Source: DASWVC01 sp036401335
Lineage (GTDB): Bacteria; Verrucomicrobiota; Verrucomicrobiia; Chthoniobacterales; JAFAMB01
Assembly: GCA_036401335.1 (NCBI GenBank)
Contig: DASWVC010000144.1
Coordinates: 1 to 22,072, forward strand
Reading direction: 5' to 3'
DNA: 22,072 nt
Position numbers and translations under genes: made by a program. Shown piece after piece: positions 14,282 through 21,982 of the stretch. The notes beneath the pieces are model-generated. The model saw nothing but the letters and a program-made list of their open reading frames with translations, made no database searches and was not told where the DNA came from. Each line of letters opens with the position of its first letter. Positions within the stretch are counted from its first letter, which is position 1.

Positions 14282-15241
14282 ATGAGCACCACCACCTTCT
14301 TCCGCTTCGGAAGTCAAACTGCTGCCGGTCTGTTGCTGGCGGCCGTCCTGGCTACGCCTGCGTTCGCCCAGAAAAAAAGCCTGAACGCGGTGGCCGTGAC
14401 GGTGGGTGACCTGGGAAATCCCTTTTTTGTTCAGATCGCCCACGGAGCAGAACAGAAGGCCAAAGAGATCAACGGCAAAGTCAAGTTTACGTCGGAATCG
14501 AGCAATTACGACGTCAACAATCAAACCAACCAAATCGACAACTTCCTTTCCTCCAACGTAAACCTGATCTTGTTGAACGCCGCCGACAGCAAGGGCATCG
14601 CCCCTGCCGTGCTGCGAGCCAAGCAGGCCGGGGTGACGGTCGTGGCGGTTGACGTTGGGGCCGAAGGCGGCGTGGATGCCACGGTTACCTCCAACAACAA
14701 ACAAGCGGGTGCCGAAGATGGCCAGTACGTGGCCGAGCGGTTGAAAGGCAAGGGCCAGGTAGTTATCGTCAACGGGCCGCCCGTCACGGCGGTCACCGAC
14801 CGGGTCGCGGGTTTTCTGGAGGAAATCAAGAAACACCCTGATATCAAAATTGTGTCGCAAGATCAGAACGCCGGCGGCAGCCGTGACGGCGGCCTGCGTG
14901 TGATGAGCGACCTGCTGACGGCGTTTCCGAAGATCGATGCGGTGTTCGCCATTAACGACCCGACGGCCATCGGTTGTGACCTGGCGGCCAAACAAGCCCA
15001 GCGCAAAGACTTCTTTATCGTGGGCGTGGACGGCTCCCCTGACATCGTGCCCTCTTTAAAAGACCCTAACAGCTTGATCGTGGCCACTGCCGCCCAGGAT
15101 CCCTATTTGATGGCCCAACAAGCAGTTGAGATCGGCTACAACCTTATGCAGGGCAAAAAGCCGAACAATGAGTTGACCCTCATCCCGGTAGGACTGATCA
15201 CCAAGGAAAACGTTGCGCGTTACGCCGGTTGGAGCAAGTGA
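14282..15241 (+). CDS. Periplasmic sugar-binding protein, ribose (RbsB)/Peripla_BP_4 type
   Basis: Exported type I periplasmic binding protein of 319 residues. The signal peptide is about 29 residues with cleavage after TPAFA. The mature protein shows the RbsB pattern: VGDLGNPFFVQIAHGAEQKA, QTNQIDNFLSSNVNLILLNA, AGVTVVAVDVGAEG, SNNKQAGAEDGQYVAERLKG, the hinge and second lobe VFAINDPTAIGCDLAA, FFIVGVDGSPD, and QDPYLMAQQAVEIG. Normally such a protein delivers a sugar to an ABC permease with an RbsA-type ATPase. No such partners are seen on either side, so it may serve a transporter elsewhere or a sensing role. It is followed after 65 bases by the secreted DUF4432 protein. The leader is C-rich (ACTACCCCTTTCT), with no Shine-Dalgarno. 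Confidence 0.92.
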   Translation: MSTTTFFRFGSQTAAGLLLAAVLATPAFAQKKSLNAVAVTVGDLGNPFFVQIAHGAEQKAKEINGKVKFTSESSNYDVNNQTNQIDNFLSSNVNLILLNAADSKGIAPAVLRAKQAGVTVVAVDVGAEGGVDATVTSNNKQAGAEDGQYVAERLKGKGQVVIVNGPPVTAVTDRVAGFLEEIKKHPDIKIVSQDQNAGGSRDGGLRVMSDLLTAFPKIDAVFAINDPTAIGCDLAAKQAQRKDFFIVGVDGSPDIVPSLKDPNSLIVATAAQDPYLMAQQAVEIGYNLMQGKKPNNELTLIPVGLITKENVARYAGWSK

Positions 15242-15306
15242 CGAGAATTCCTTTTGCACCTTTAATTGCCTCGCCGGTTCCGGAGAAAGGCAGTAAGAGG
15301 GTTTCA

Positions 15307-16521
15307 ATGAAACGAACCGTTCCCCTCCTCGGTCTGTGTACGGCGCTTGCTGTTCCCCATGCTTCTGCGTGGGAGCGGGTGCTGCTCGATTCGGACACAG
15401 CTCCCCAAAACTGGAAAATCACAAGCCAGGAACTCGGGTTGAAAGTCGACAAACCGTTTTCCGTCAGCATGCGCACCCTGCATGGCGGACGGCAGGAAGG
15501 CGTTTGCGTCGTCGATATTGATACCGGCGCGATGAAAGTTTCCGTGGTTCCCACGCGCGGCATGAACGTCCTCCAAGCAGTGGTTGGAGACGTTCGGATT
15601 GGTTGGAACTCGCCGGTTCAGGAAGTGGTGAATCCGGCCTTTCTGGAGTTGAACGGCCGCGGGGGCGTGGGCTGGCTGGAAGGTTTCAACGAAATGGTTG
15701 TACGTTGCGGTTATGAGTGGGTTGGCCACCCTGGCGTGGATAAAGGTGAGTTTCTGCCATTGCACGGCTTGGCGGCCAACATCCCGGCGTCAAAAGTGGT
15801 GCTGAGCATCGACGAGCAACCGCCGTATGCCATCCGGCTTCAGGGAGAACTGAAAGAGCAAGCCTTCAAAAAGGTTAACTTCGTGATCGCCACTGAATTG
15901 CTCACCGAAGCCGGCGCCCAACGTTTTGCGTTGCATGACACCCTGACCAACCAAGGCGATTACCCTAAGGAATACGAGGCACTCTACCACAGCAACTTCA
16001 GCACCCCGCTGCTCGACCCCGGCGCCCGGTTTAGCGCACCGGTCCAGCAGGTATCGCCCTTTAACGAACGGGCTGCCTCCGATCAGGGTGACTGGCAGAC
16101 TTATCTGCCACCCACCCGCGATTACGACGAGACTGTCTGGAACGTTGTGCCCTACGGTGACGAGAATGGCGACACGTTGGCGGTGCTGCACAACGCCGGA
16201 GGCGACCTGGGAGTCAGCCTGGCGTTCAACATTCAGGAACTGCCGGTGTTGTCCCTCTGGAAAAACACTGACACCGAAGCCCAGGGGTATGTCACGGGCC
16301 TGGAACCGGGCACCAGCTTCGCTTACAACCGTTCCTACCAACGGGCCTTGCACCGCGTCCCGACGATCGGCCCCAAAGAACAACGCCGCTTTGCCATTAC
16401 CTATACCTTTTTGGGTGACAAACCGGCCGTTGATGAAGCCCTGCAGCGCGTCGAGGCCATCCTGCACGATCGTCCCACCGAGGTGCGAAAAACTCCCTTG
16501 GTTGAGCTGCCGAAGGAATAA
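15307..16521 (+). CDS. Secreted DUF4432 family protein (aldose 1-epimerase/mutarotase-like fold)
   Basis: A 404-residue protein with a short signal peptide (MKRTVPLLGLCTALAVPHAS, cut after ASA near residue 21). The mature part matches DUF4432: VSVVPTRGMNVLQA, IGWNSPVQEV, GWLEGFNEMVVRCG, LPLHGLAANIPASKV, ALYHSNFSTPLLDPGARF, and EPGTSFAYNRSYQRA near the end. The family has the galactose mutarotase-like fold and probably binds or epimerises sugars or sugar derivatives; the exact reaction is not settled. The ATG at 15307 has AGAGGG upstream and starts the signal peptide; the longer open frame from 15229 does not. Most homologues I recall are cytosolic, so export is noteworthy. It is paired with the sugar-binding protein, suggesting both act on the same periplasmic sugar. 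Confidence 0.88.
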   Translation: MKRTVPLLGLCTALAVPHASAWERVLLDSDTAPQNWKITSQELGLKVDKPFSVSMRTLHGGRQEGVCVVDIDTGAMKVSVVPTRGMNVLQAVVGDVRIGWNSPVQEVVNPAFLELNGRGGVGWLEGFNEMVVRCGYEWVGHPGVDKGEFLPLHGLAANIPASKVVLSIDEQPPYAIRLQGELKEQAFKKVNFVIATELLTEAGAQRFALHDTLTNQGDYPKEYEALYHSNFSTPLLDPGARFSAPVQQVSPFNERAASDQGDWQTYLPPTRDYDETVWNVVPYGDENGDTLAVLHNAGGDLGVSLAFNIQELPVLSLWKNTDTEAQGYVTGLEPGTSFAYNRSYQRALHRVPTIGPKEQRRFAITYTFLGDKPAVDEALQRVEAILHDRPTEVRKTPLVELPKE

Positions 16522-16549
16522 CAACGGCCAACCGCCCAGTGCCGCTGCC

Positions 16550-16579
16550 TCCGGCAGGGCGGCGAGTCCCTTCGCCACC
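16550..16579 (+). repeat. Dispersed hairpin repeat, copy B1
   Basis: CCGGCAGGG lead, C, arm GGCGA (16561-16565), loop GTCCCT (16566-16571), arm TCGCC (16572-16576), then ACC. Five perfect pairs. First of a tandem pair in the 244-base gap between converging DUF4432 and DUF1264 genes. Confidence 0.65.
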
Positions 16580-16598
16580 GGTGCGACGTGACGGCGCC

Positions 16599-16632
16599 TC
16601 CGGTAGGGGTAGCGTGTCCTTACGCGACCTCC
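16599..16632 (+). repeat. Dispersed hairpin repeat, copy B2
   Basis: TCCGGTAGGGGTA lead, arm GCGT (16612-16615), loop GTCCTT (16616-16621), arm ACGC (16622-16625), then GACCTCC pairing back with the GGGG run. The downstream TCAGGCGCCC (16633-16642) also matches the tail of copy A, as if a segment were inserted. Confidence 0.65.
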
Positions 16633-16765
16633 TCAGGCGCCCAGGGAAACGGTCTGTTTCGCACCCCGCCTGGCTGACGTCGGTATCCGGGACGGATCTC
16701 CGCCCCCGCGGCATCGACGCCAAACGATCGTCCTGTGCCTCCCTCGGGGCAGGCACAGGTGGCCG

Positions 16766-17536
16766 TCAGCCTTTGATCTGGTAGACGTTGCCCTGTTCCC
16801 AGGAATTTGCGCCCGTCAACACCGGCGAAGCCGCGATGTCTTGCCGCGCCTTCATGCGCTCCTCAACGGAGTAACTGATTTCCTTTTCGAGCTCCCGGAC
16901 CCGCGCCTCCGTTGCCTGGCCTGGCTGGGTAAAGCCCATCATCAGCTGGGGCACGCCCAAAGGCAGGTCGGCGTAACGGTCGTACTGCCAAGTGTGCCAT
17001 GTTTTGCCGTAAGTGTTGACCAGTTTCTTCATCAACTCGTGCTCGACCGGTTCGGGGATGCCCGGGGCGGTCAGCTCGCCGGATTTGACCTCGTACCGAT
17101 GGCTGTGCCAGAACCGTTTTTCCTCATCCGGCAGGGTGCTAAACAGCCGGGCGCTGACGATGTACTCAATTCCGATCAACCGCGCACCCGGCTGATTGGA
17201 ATCGTAAATGACGCACTGCAGAAACTCCTCGCTGCGGTGGGAACAGAAATGGTGGGCACCCACTTGCCGGCCCAGGTCGCCGTTATAAAAATGGAGTCCG
17301 CAAACGTAAGCGTCGATTTGGTCGATGGGGTGTTTTCCCTGTAACAGGTGCGAGCCCATGCCCATCAGCTTGGTATCGGTAGAGGTTTCCTGCTGTGCGG
17401 GCGGCGTTTGGCCGAACAGCTTGCGCAGGGGCAGCACGGAAGCGCCGGCCACGGCCGCGGCCAATCCAGAAAGGAGCTTGCGGCGCTTCGGGCAGCTGCA
17501 ACCCTGGGGCGTAGAAAGAACTGGTGTATCGTTCAC
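16766..17536 (-). CDS. DUF1264 (oil-body-associated protein-like) with a possible Tat signal
   Basis: A 256-residue protein whose residues from about 60 match DUF1264/OBAP: IDQIDAYVCGLHFYNGD, VGAHHFCSHRSEEFLQC, VIYDSNQPGARLIGIEYIVS, LPDEEKRFWHSHRYEVKSG, YGKTWHTWQYDRYADLPLG and PQLMMGFT. Plant members associate with oil bodies; the bacterial function is unknown. The N-terminus has CPKRRKLLSG followed by a hydrophobic AAAVAGASVLPL stretch, which looks like a twin-arginine export signal. The start is GTG at 17536, where the sequence reads GGAGGTGAAC, so a perfect Shine-Dalgarno string overlaps the start codon itself. No good alternative start lies just downstream. The many His and Cys residues suggest metal or haem binding, but this is not shown. 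Divergent from the YHS-like gene. Confidence 0.82.
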   Translation of the reverse strand: MNDTPVLSTPQGCSCPKRRKLLSGLAAAVAGASVLPLRKLFGQTPPAQQETSTDTKLMGMGSHLLQGKHPIDQIDAYVCGLHFYNGDLGRQVGAHHFCSHRSEEFLQCVIYDSNQPGARLIGIEYIVSARLFSTLPDEEKRFWHSHRYEVKSGELTAPGIPEPVEHELMKKLVNTYGKTWHTWQYDRYADLPLGVPQLMMGFTQPGQATEARVRELEKEISYSVEERMKARQDIAASPVLTGANSWEQGNVYQIKG

Positions 17537-17759
17537 CTCCGGCGTTCGCTGCTCCCTGCCGCCTCAGGTTTGGCCGATCAACGCTGGCGCCCGTTGCGCA
17601 TATTTTTCGTAGACTTCAAGCCCGCTTTGTCTATCCTCGTCGCGATAGTCCCCGGCCGGGCCGGGGGGCTGGCAGTGAGCAAATCACCAGATAAAAACCG
17701 GAGCTTCCTCACACCGGCAGAAGGGAAGCCGGGACAACCTACAAAGGCAAGCTTCACGG
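17537..17759. promoter_or_regulatory. Divergent region between DUF1264 and YHS-like genes
   Basis: A 223-base region expected to hold promoters for both genes. Visible structure: a GC hairpin CCCCGG (17650-17655), loop CCGGG, CCGGGG (17661-17666). No convincing promoter boxes were found. Confidence 0.35.
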
Positions 17760-18341
17760 ATGAGATCACTTGTACACTCGTTGGCGATGGTTAGCGTGGC
17801 AGCGGCAATGGCGGCGGGCGGGGTGAGCACCGCCTTGGCGGCCGCCAGCCGGTTATCAAACCCCGCCCTTCTCTCGGGCAGCGACCGCACGGTCGTTCTC
17901 GCGGAAGCCCAGACAAAAAAGGCGGCACCCAAGTTCAAACGCAACGTGGACAGCAACGGCGTAATTCTAAAAGGTTACGACCCGGTGGCCTACGTCAAGC
18001 AAGGCAAAGCCGTCAAAGGCAAACCTTCCCTCTCGAGCAACTATCGCGGGGCCACGTATTATTTCGCCTCGAAAGGGGACAAGGCCGATTTTGACCAGAG
18101 TCCCGCGAAGTTTGAGCCGCAATACGGCGCCTTCTGCGCGGCGAGTATGATGAACGGCAAGCTCAGCGATGTTGATCCTAACGTGTTCTACATCTACAAA
18201 GGCAAGCTGTACCTGTGCAGAACCGCGGAGATGGGGAAAATGTTCATGGTCCATCCCGAAGAAAATGTTCCGAAAGCGGACAAGAATTGGCGAACGTATG
18301 AACCGCCGAGGAGCCCGGGGTTTGAGGAAAACCTGGGTTGA
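17760..18341 (+). CDS. Exported YHS-like domain protein
   Basis: A 193-residue protein with a long hydrophobic N-terminus (residues 1-30, cleavage likely near STALA). The YHS-like core runs from about residue 63: VILKGYDPVAYVKQGKAVKG, YRGATYYFASKGDKADFDQSP, and KFEPQYGAFCAASM, then DPNVFYIYKGKLYLC. The family is common in Gram-negative bacteria as small periplasmic proteins of unknown function, often linked to metals because of the Cys- and Tyr-rich core. Here Cys residues occur in YGAFCAA and LYLCRT. Family members usually end soon after the GKLYL block, but this one has an extra tail of about 35 residues rich in Pro and charged residues. Divergent from DUF1264. Confidence 0.85.
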   Translation: MRSLVHSLAMVSVAAAMAAGGVSTALAAASRLSNPALLSGSDRTVVLAEAQTKKAAPKFKRNVDSNGVILKGYDPVAYVKQGKAVKGKPSLSSNYRGATYYFASKGDKADFDQSPAKFEPQYGAFCAASMMNGKLSDVDPNVFYIYKGKLYLCRTAEMGKMFMVHPEENVPKADKNWRTYEPPRSPGFEENLG

Positions 18342-18353
18342 GGAGAAAGCGGG

Positions 18354-18389
18354 TCTGGGCCGGGCGTGCTGAATGCACCCCGGCCTGGA
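18354..18389. terminator. Hairpin between converging YHS-like and EmrB-like genes
   Basis: GGCCGGG, bulged C, GTGC (18358-18369), loop TGAAT, GCAC, CCCGGCC (18375-18385): eleven pairs with one bulge, extended by four weaker pairs. It lies 16 bases after one stop and about 35 before the other gene's stop. No U-tract on either strand. Confidence 0.55.
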
Positions 18390-18423
18390 CACCGTGCGTC
18401 GGCCAAAGAACCTCGGTCGACCC

Positions 18424-20046
18424 TCATTCCGCGGCGACGTGGGTTCCTTTCTCGACCACGGAGCGTTTCATGAACAGCACCAGAAACGCAAGCGCGCCGG
18501 CGAGCACGGTAAAGAGGAGGAAAGCGTCAAAGTAAGCGAGCGCCAAGGCCTGCTGTTCGCGTAAGTCCTCCAAAGACTGCCAAGCCATTTGGAGTGCTCC
18601 GACCGGGTCTCCGGTTTGTTCGAGGTACCCCGGCCGGGTTTGCGCCAGGTAATCGGTCACGGCCGGATTAAACGGGTCGAGGTTGTCGCCGAGCCGCAGG
18701 GTGTGAAAGGTGGCGCGGCGTTCCGTGATGGTTTGGCCCAGCGACGTGCCCACGCTGCCGCCCTCGTTGCGCAAAAGCGAAAGGAGTCCAACTGCGGCGC
18801 CGCGCAGCGCGCGCGGCATGTAGAGGTAGGCGGCGACACTGACCGGTGCAAAGATGAAGCCAAGCCCCGCGATCATGACCACGCGCGGCCAGACGACCTG
18901 CCATGGCGAGACGCCCAGGTTCAAGCGCGACATCCACAAGTTGCCGGCCCCCAGAAGAAGCAAGCCGGTGGCAATGAGCCAGCGTGCATCGAGCCCGCGG
19001 CCCAGCAACGCGCCCACAATGATGATGGCGAGGATCGTAAACACGCCAGCTGGCGAAAGCACGAGACCGGCGTGGAACGCGTCGTAGCCAAAGAGCGACT
19101 CCAACATCGCGGGCAGCAAGGTGCTCGAGCCGTAAAGCACGCCGAAAGCAGAAAAGATGATGAGGCAGGAGATGGCAAAGTTGCGTTCGCGCAGGGGACG
19201 GAAATCCACGATCGGGCGCGGGTGCCGCGTTTCCCAGAACACGAGGCACGCGGCGCCCAGGACGAAAAGGACCGTTAGTGTCTGGATGCGTCCAAAAGCG
19301 TCGTCGAGCCAGTCCCATTCCTCTCCTTTACTGAGCAGCACTTCCCAGCAGACGAGGGTGAGCACGAGGAGGCCAAGGCCGATGGAATCGAACTGGAACG
19401 GCTGTTTTTTCAGCTCTGCCCGCTGGCTGCGAAGGTACTCCGGGTCCCGCACCATGAAAAAGCAGAGGGCGAAGGCCAGGATGCCGACCGGAAGGTTGAT
19501 GTAGAAAATCCAGCGCCAGGAATACTGGTCGGTGATCCAACCGCCCAGCGTCGGTCCGATCACGGGGGCAATCAGGGCGGCCACGCCGAAAAGGGTCTGC
19601 GCGGCGCCCTGTTTCTCGGGTGGAAAACTGTCGAGCAGGATGCCTTGGCTGGAAGGCTGAAGTCCGCCACCGGCCAAGCCTTGCAAGACGCGGCAAAGGA
19701 TTAACTGCGGGAGGCTGACGGCCATGCCGCAGAGCACGGATGCCAGGGTGAAAACCGCGATGGAAAGCAGGAAGTATCGTCGCCGGCCAAGCTGGGCGGC
19801 GAGCCAGCCGGAAATGGGCAGGATGATGGCGTTGGCGGCAAGGTAACTGGTGATGACCCACTCGCTGTCCGTCACGGCCGAGGAAAGCCCGCCGGCGATG
19901 TAGCGGAGCGCAACGTTGGCGATGGTGGTGTCCAATACCTCCATGAACGTGGGCACGACCACGGCGATCGCGATTAACCACGGGTTGAAGGTCCGCGGTT
20001 TGGCCGTCGCGCTTGGGGCGGAGACGGCGGGCGTTTGGGTGCTCAC
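18424..20046 (-). CDS. emrB: DHA2 family MFS drug:H+ antiporter (EmrB/QacA type)
   Basis: Inner-membrane 14-helix exporter of 540 residues. Marks: TFMEVLDTTIANVALRYIAG (motif D1 in helix 1), ITSYLAANAIILPISGWLA, LGRRRYFLLSI (motif A), RVLQGLAGGGLQPSSQ (motif B), and FGVAALIAPVIGPTLGGWI (motif C, the antiporter motif), then SWRWIFYINLPVGI. The start is GTG at 20046, overlapping the stop of the membrane-fusion gene by 4 bases (GTGA). That coupling and the order hlyD-like then emrB-like define an EmrAB-type pump crossing the envelope. No TolC-like outer-membrane gene is in the window. The substrate is unknown; hydrophobic drugs, uncouplers or fatty acids are typical. Confidence 0.94.
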   Translation of the reverse strand: MSTQTPAVSAPSATAKPRTFNPWLIAIAVVVPTFMEVLDTTIANVALRYIAGGLSSAVTDSEWVITSYLAANAIILPISGWLAAQLGRRRYFLLSIAVFTLASVLCGMAVSLPQLILCRVLQGLAGGGLQPSSQGILLDSFPPEKQGAAQTLFGVAALIAPVIGPTLGGWITDQYSWRWIFYINLPVGILAFALCFFMVRDPEYLRSQRAELKKQPFQFDSIGLGLLVLTLVCWEVLLSKGEEWDWLDDAFGRIQTLTVLFVLGAACLVFWETRHPRPIVDFRPLRERNFAISCLIIFSAFGVLYGSSTLLPAMLESLFGYDAFHAGLVLSPAGVFTILAIIIVGALLGRGLDARWLIATGLLLLGAGNLWMSRLNLGVSPWQVVWPRVVMIAGLGFIFAPVSVAAYLYMPRALRGAAVGLLSLLRNEGGSVGTSLGQTITERRATFHTLRLGDNLDPFNPAVTDYLAQTRPGYLEQTGDPVGALQMAWQSLEDLREQQALALAYFDAFLLFTVLAGALAFLVLFMKRSVVEKGTHVAAE

Positions 20047-21512
20047 GGGTTGGTCGACGGGGGCGGGCCGACCCTGGCGGGCTGGCTGGGTTCCTGGAGA
20101 AATCTGCCTGCGTTGGGGCCCGTGGGCGCCGCTTTGAGGTCCACCGTGGGCGTGACCGAAAGTCCGACAAAGAGCGGCACGTTGTCTGGATCGTAGTTCA
20201 GGACGTCGATCCGCACGGGCAGCCGCTGCACCACTTTGACAAAGTTGCCCGTCGCGTTCTGGGCTGGCAGAAGCGCCAGGGTCGAGCCTGTGCCCATGGT
20301 AAATCCGGAGATGCGGCCTTCAAACGTGCGCTTGCCCCCGTACATGTCCAATGCCAGCGTCACGCGCTGACCGATCCGGAGGTTGCGGAGCTGGGTTTCT
20401 TTGAAGTTTGCGTCAATCCAGACGTCGCGCAGCGAGCGGAGGGCCATAAGGTTCTGGCCCACCTGCACGTTGTTGCCGGGGTTGACGTTGCGGCGGGTGA
20501 CGACGCCTTCGATCTCTGCCACGACCGTGCAATAGCGTAGGTCAAGTTGCGCCTGGTCGAGGTCCCGCTGCGCTTGCTGCAGGGCCGCTTCGGCTTTCTT
20601 CAAACCGGGCGCGCCTTTGATGATGCCGGCATAAATGCGGTTGATGTCGCCGCCGGGATCGCGCCGGTAGAACTCCTCCAGCGTTTGTTTCGGGCTGAGG
20701 TCGTAGGACGTCGGCACGATGCCGAGCGGCGCGGCGCTCTGCAGCAACTCCGCCAGCGCCTGACGAACCGAGGAGAAGGTCTGGTCAAGGTCTGTGGGCA
20801 CGTCAGTGAGGCTGGTGCCTGGCGGGGGTATGCCGGGCAGCCCGAGCGCGGCGCGCGCCTGGTAGACGCTTTCCAACGCCTGGCTGACCTGGGCGGTGGC
20901 CGCGTCGAGTCCCTCCCGTTTCTGGTCGAATTCCTCGGCGCTCACCACCTTGCTCGCGAGCAGGTGGTTGGTCCGGTCAAACTCCGCCTGGGCCAGGACG
21001 AGGGCCGCTTTGCTCTGTTGCCAGGTGGCAGCGCGGGCCCGGATCAGCGCGACCTGGTTGTCCACGTCTTCAATCGCATGGAGGAGCTTGAACCGCAGGC
21101 CGCGGGTTTGGGCAACCAATCCACGCACGGCAGCGTCGGCGGCCACGAGTTCTGCGCGGGCCGAATTGACGGCCGCCTCCTTGATCGCGACCTGCACCCG
21201 GTAAGGTTCAGGATCAAGCTCGACGAGCACTTCCCCGGTCTTTACGCGGTGGTTGTCCTCCACCAGAACGCGGGCCACCTGGCCCGCCACGCGCGGCGCG
21301 ACAAATGTCACGTAACTGTTTACGTACGCGTCGTCGGTTGAGACCGTGTTGAACGCGTGGGAGATGAACGGAATGCCCAGGCAGACAATCCCTACGGCTG
21401 CCAAACCGGCGAGCGCAAGCAGCCAACGCCGGCGTTTGCCGGCCGGCTTGACCCCGGCCGCGGGCACTACGGATGGTTCCGCGGGCGCAACGGTCGGTTT
21501 TTCGTCGTTCAT
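20043..21512 (-). CDS. emrA: HlyD/EmrA-type membrane fusion protein
   Basis: Periplasmic adaptor of the efflux pump, 489 residues. It has an N-terminal cytoplasmic tail, one membrane helix at about residues 30-50 (LLALAGLAAVGIVCLGIPF), and then the adaptor start STDDAYVNSYVTFVAPRVAG with the lipoyl-like half VEDNHRVKTGEVLVELDP. A long alpha-helical hairpin rich in Ala, Gln and Glu follows, and the second half TVVAEIEGVVTRRNVNPGNNVQVGQ closes the lipoyl domain before a beta-barrel. The helical hairpin is longer than in E. coli EmrA, with an inserted stretch around YDLSPKQTLEEFYRRDPGGD. I start at the ATG at 21512 because the upstream open frame (to 21920) is Arg-rich and crosses repeat DNA. 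GGAAG upstream is a possible ribosome site. Translationally coupled to emrB. Confidence 0.92.
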   Translation of the reverse strand: MNDEKPTVAPAEPSVVPAAGVKPAGKRRRWLLALAGLAAVGIVCLGIPFISHAFNTVSTDDAYVNSYVTFVAPRVAGQVARVLVEDNHRVKTGEVLVELDPEPYRVQVAIKEAAVNSARAELVAADAAVRGLVAQTRGLRFKLLHAIEDVDNQVALIRARAATWQQSKAALVLAQAEFDRTNHLLASKVVSAEEFDQKREGLDAATAQVSQALESVYQARAALGLPGIPPPGTSLTDVPTDLDQTFSSVRQALAELLQSAAPLGIVPTSYDLSPKQTLEEFYRRDPGGDINRIYAGIIKGAPGLKKAEAALQQAQRDLDQAQLDLRYCTVVAEIEGVVTRRNVNPGNNVQVGQNLMALRSLRDVWIDANFKETQLRNLRIGQRVTLALDMYGGKRTFEGRISGFTMGTGSTLALLPAQNATGNFVKVVQRLPVRIDVLNYDPDNVPLFVGLSVTPTVDLKAAPTGPNAGRFLQEPSQPARVGPPPSTNP

Positions 21513-21657
21513 AAACGTGCTTCCGCATTTGTGCAATCGCGTTAGGGAGCATTGGCGTTCTGCCCGCGCTGGAGGCAATCCGTTGCCCGGAACAAAAGTG
21601 GTAGGATCTTGGGATTCGCGAGGCATGGCTTTCAAGCATATTGTTCCGAATAGCAAG

Positions 21658-21690
21658 CCCGGCAGGGGAGCGAGGCCCTTAGCGACCTCC
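21658..21690 (+). repeat. Dispersed hairpin repeat, copy D (plus a partial second copy)
   Basis: CCCGGCAGGGGA lead, arm GCGA (21670-21673), loop GGCCCT (21674-21679), arm TAGC (21680-21683, one mismatch), then GACCTCC. A second lead, CCGGCAGGGA, follows at 21689 without its hairpin. It lies just before the truncated DUF1275 fragment. Confidence 0.55.
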
Positions 21691-21719
21691 GGCAGGGAAG
21701 ACCATATTGGGGTAACGGC

Positions 21720-21977
21720 GTGGAAGAACGCGGTGCGGCGGCCGCGCGCCAGGCGTTTGGTTTTGGAGCCGTCTGCCTTGCGTTCCTCGCCGGAGCCGCC
21801 CTCGGCGCGGTCGTCACGCCGCCGCTCGGCAACGCTGCGCTCTGGGTGGCGGACCTGCTTCTCGGCGCCGGGATGGTGCTTTTTCTGATTGAGCTTCAAC
21901 CCCCTGAACCAACCGCGCACGGCCCTGGCCAGAATCGGGCCGCGCGTGTGGCGTCCGGCGCCTCCAGGCGGCCTTAG
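21720..21977 (+). pseudogene. C-terminal fragment of a DUF1275 (YoaK-like) membrane protein
   Basis: The 85-residue frame from a GTG at 21720 carries AARQAFGFGAVCLAFLAGAALGAVV (in two parts, ARQAFGFGAVCLAF and LAGAALGAVV) and then FGNAALWVADLLLGAGMVLFL in the form LGNAALWVADLLLG. This matches the last two helices of DUF1275/YoaK proteins, which are normally about 220-240 residues. The frame stays open back to 21654, but that part is repeat DNA without homology. So the first two thirds of the gene are missing and this is most likely a remnant. The match is from memory of the family pattern. Confidence 0.5.
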
Positions 21978-21982
21978 CTGCT

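Noticed and set aside
21513..21920. N-terminal extension of the HlyD-like protein by about 136 residues
   Set aside because: It is Arg-rich, crosses the hairpin repeat and the antisense of the DUF1275 fragment, and the family start fits 21512.
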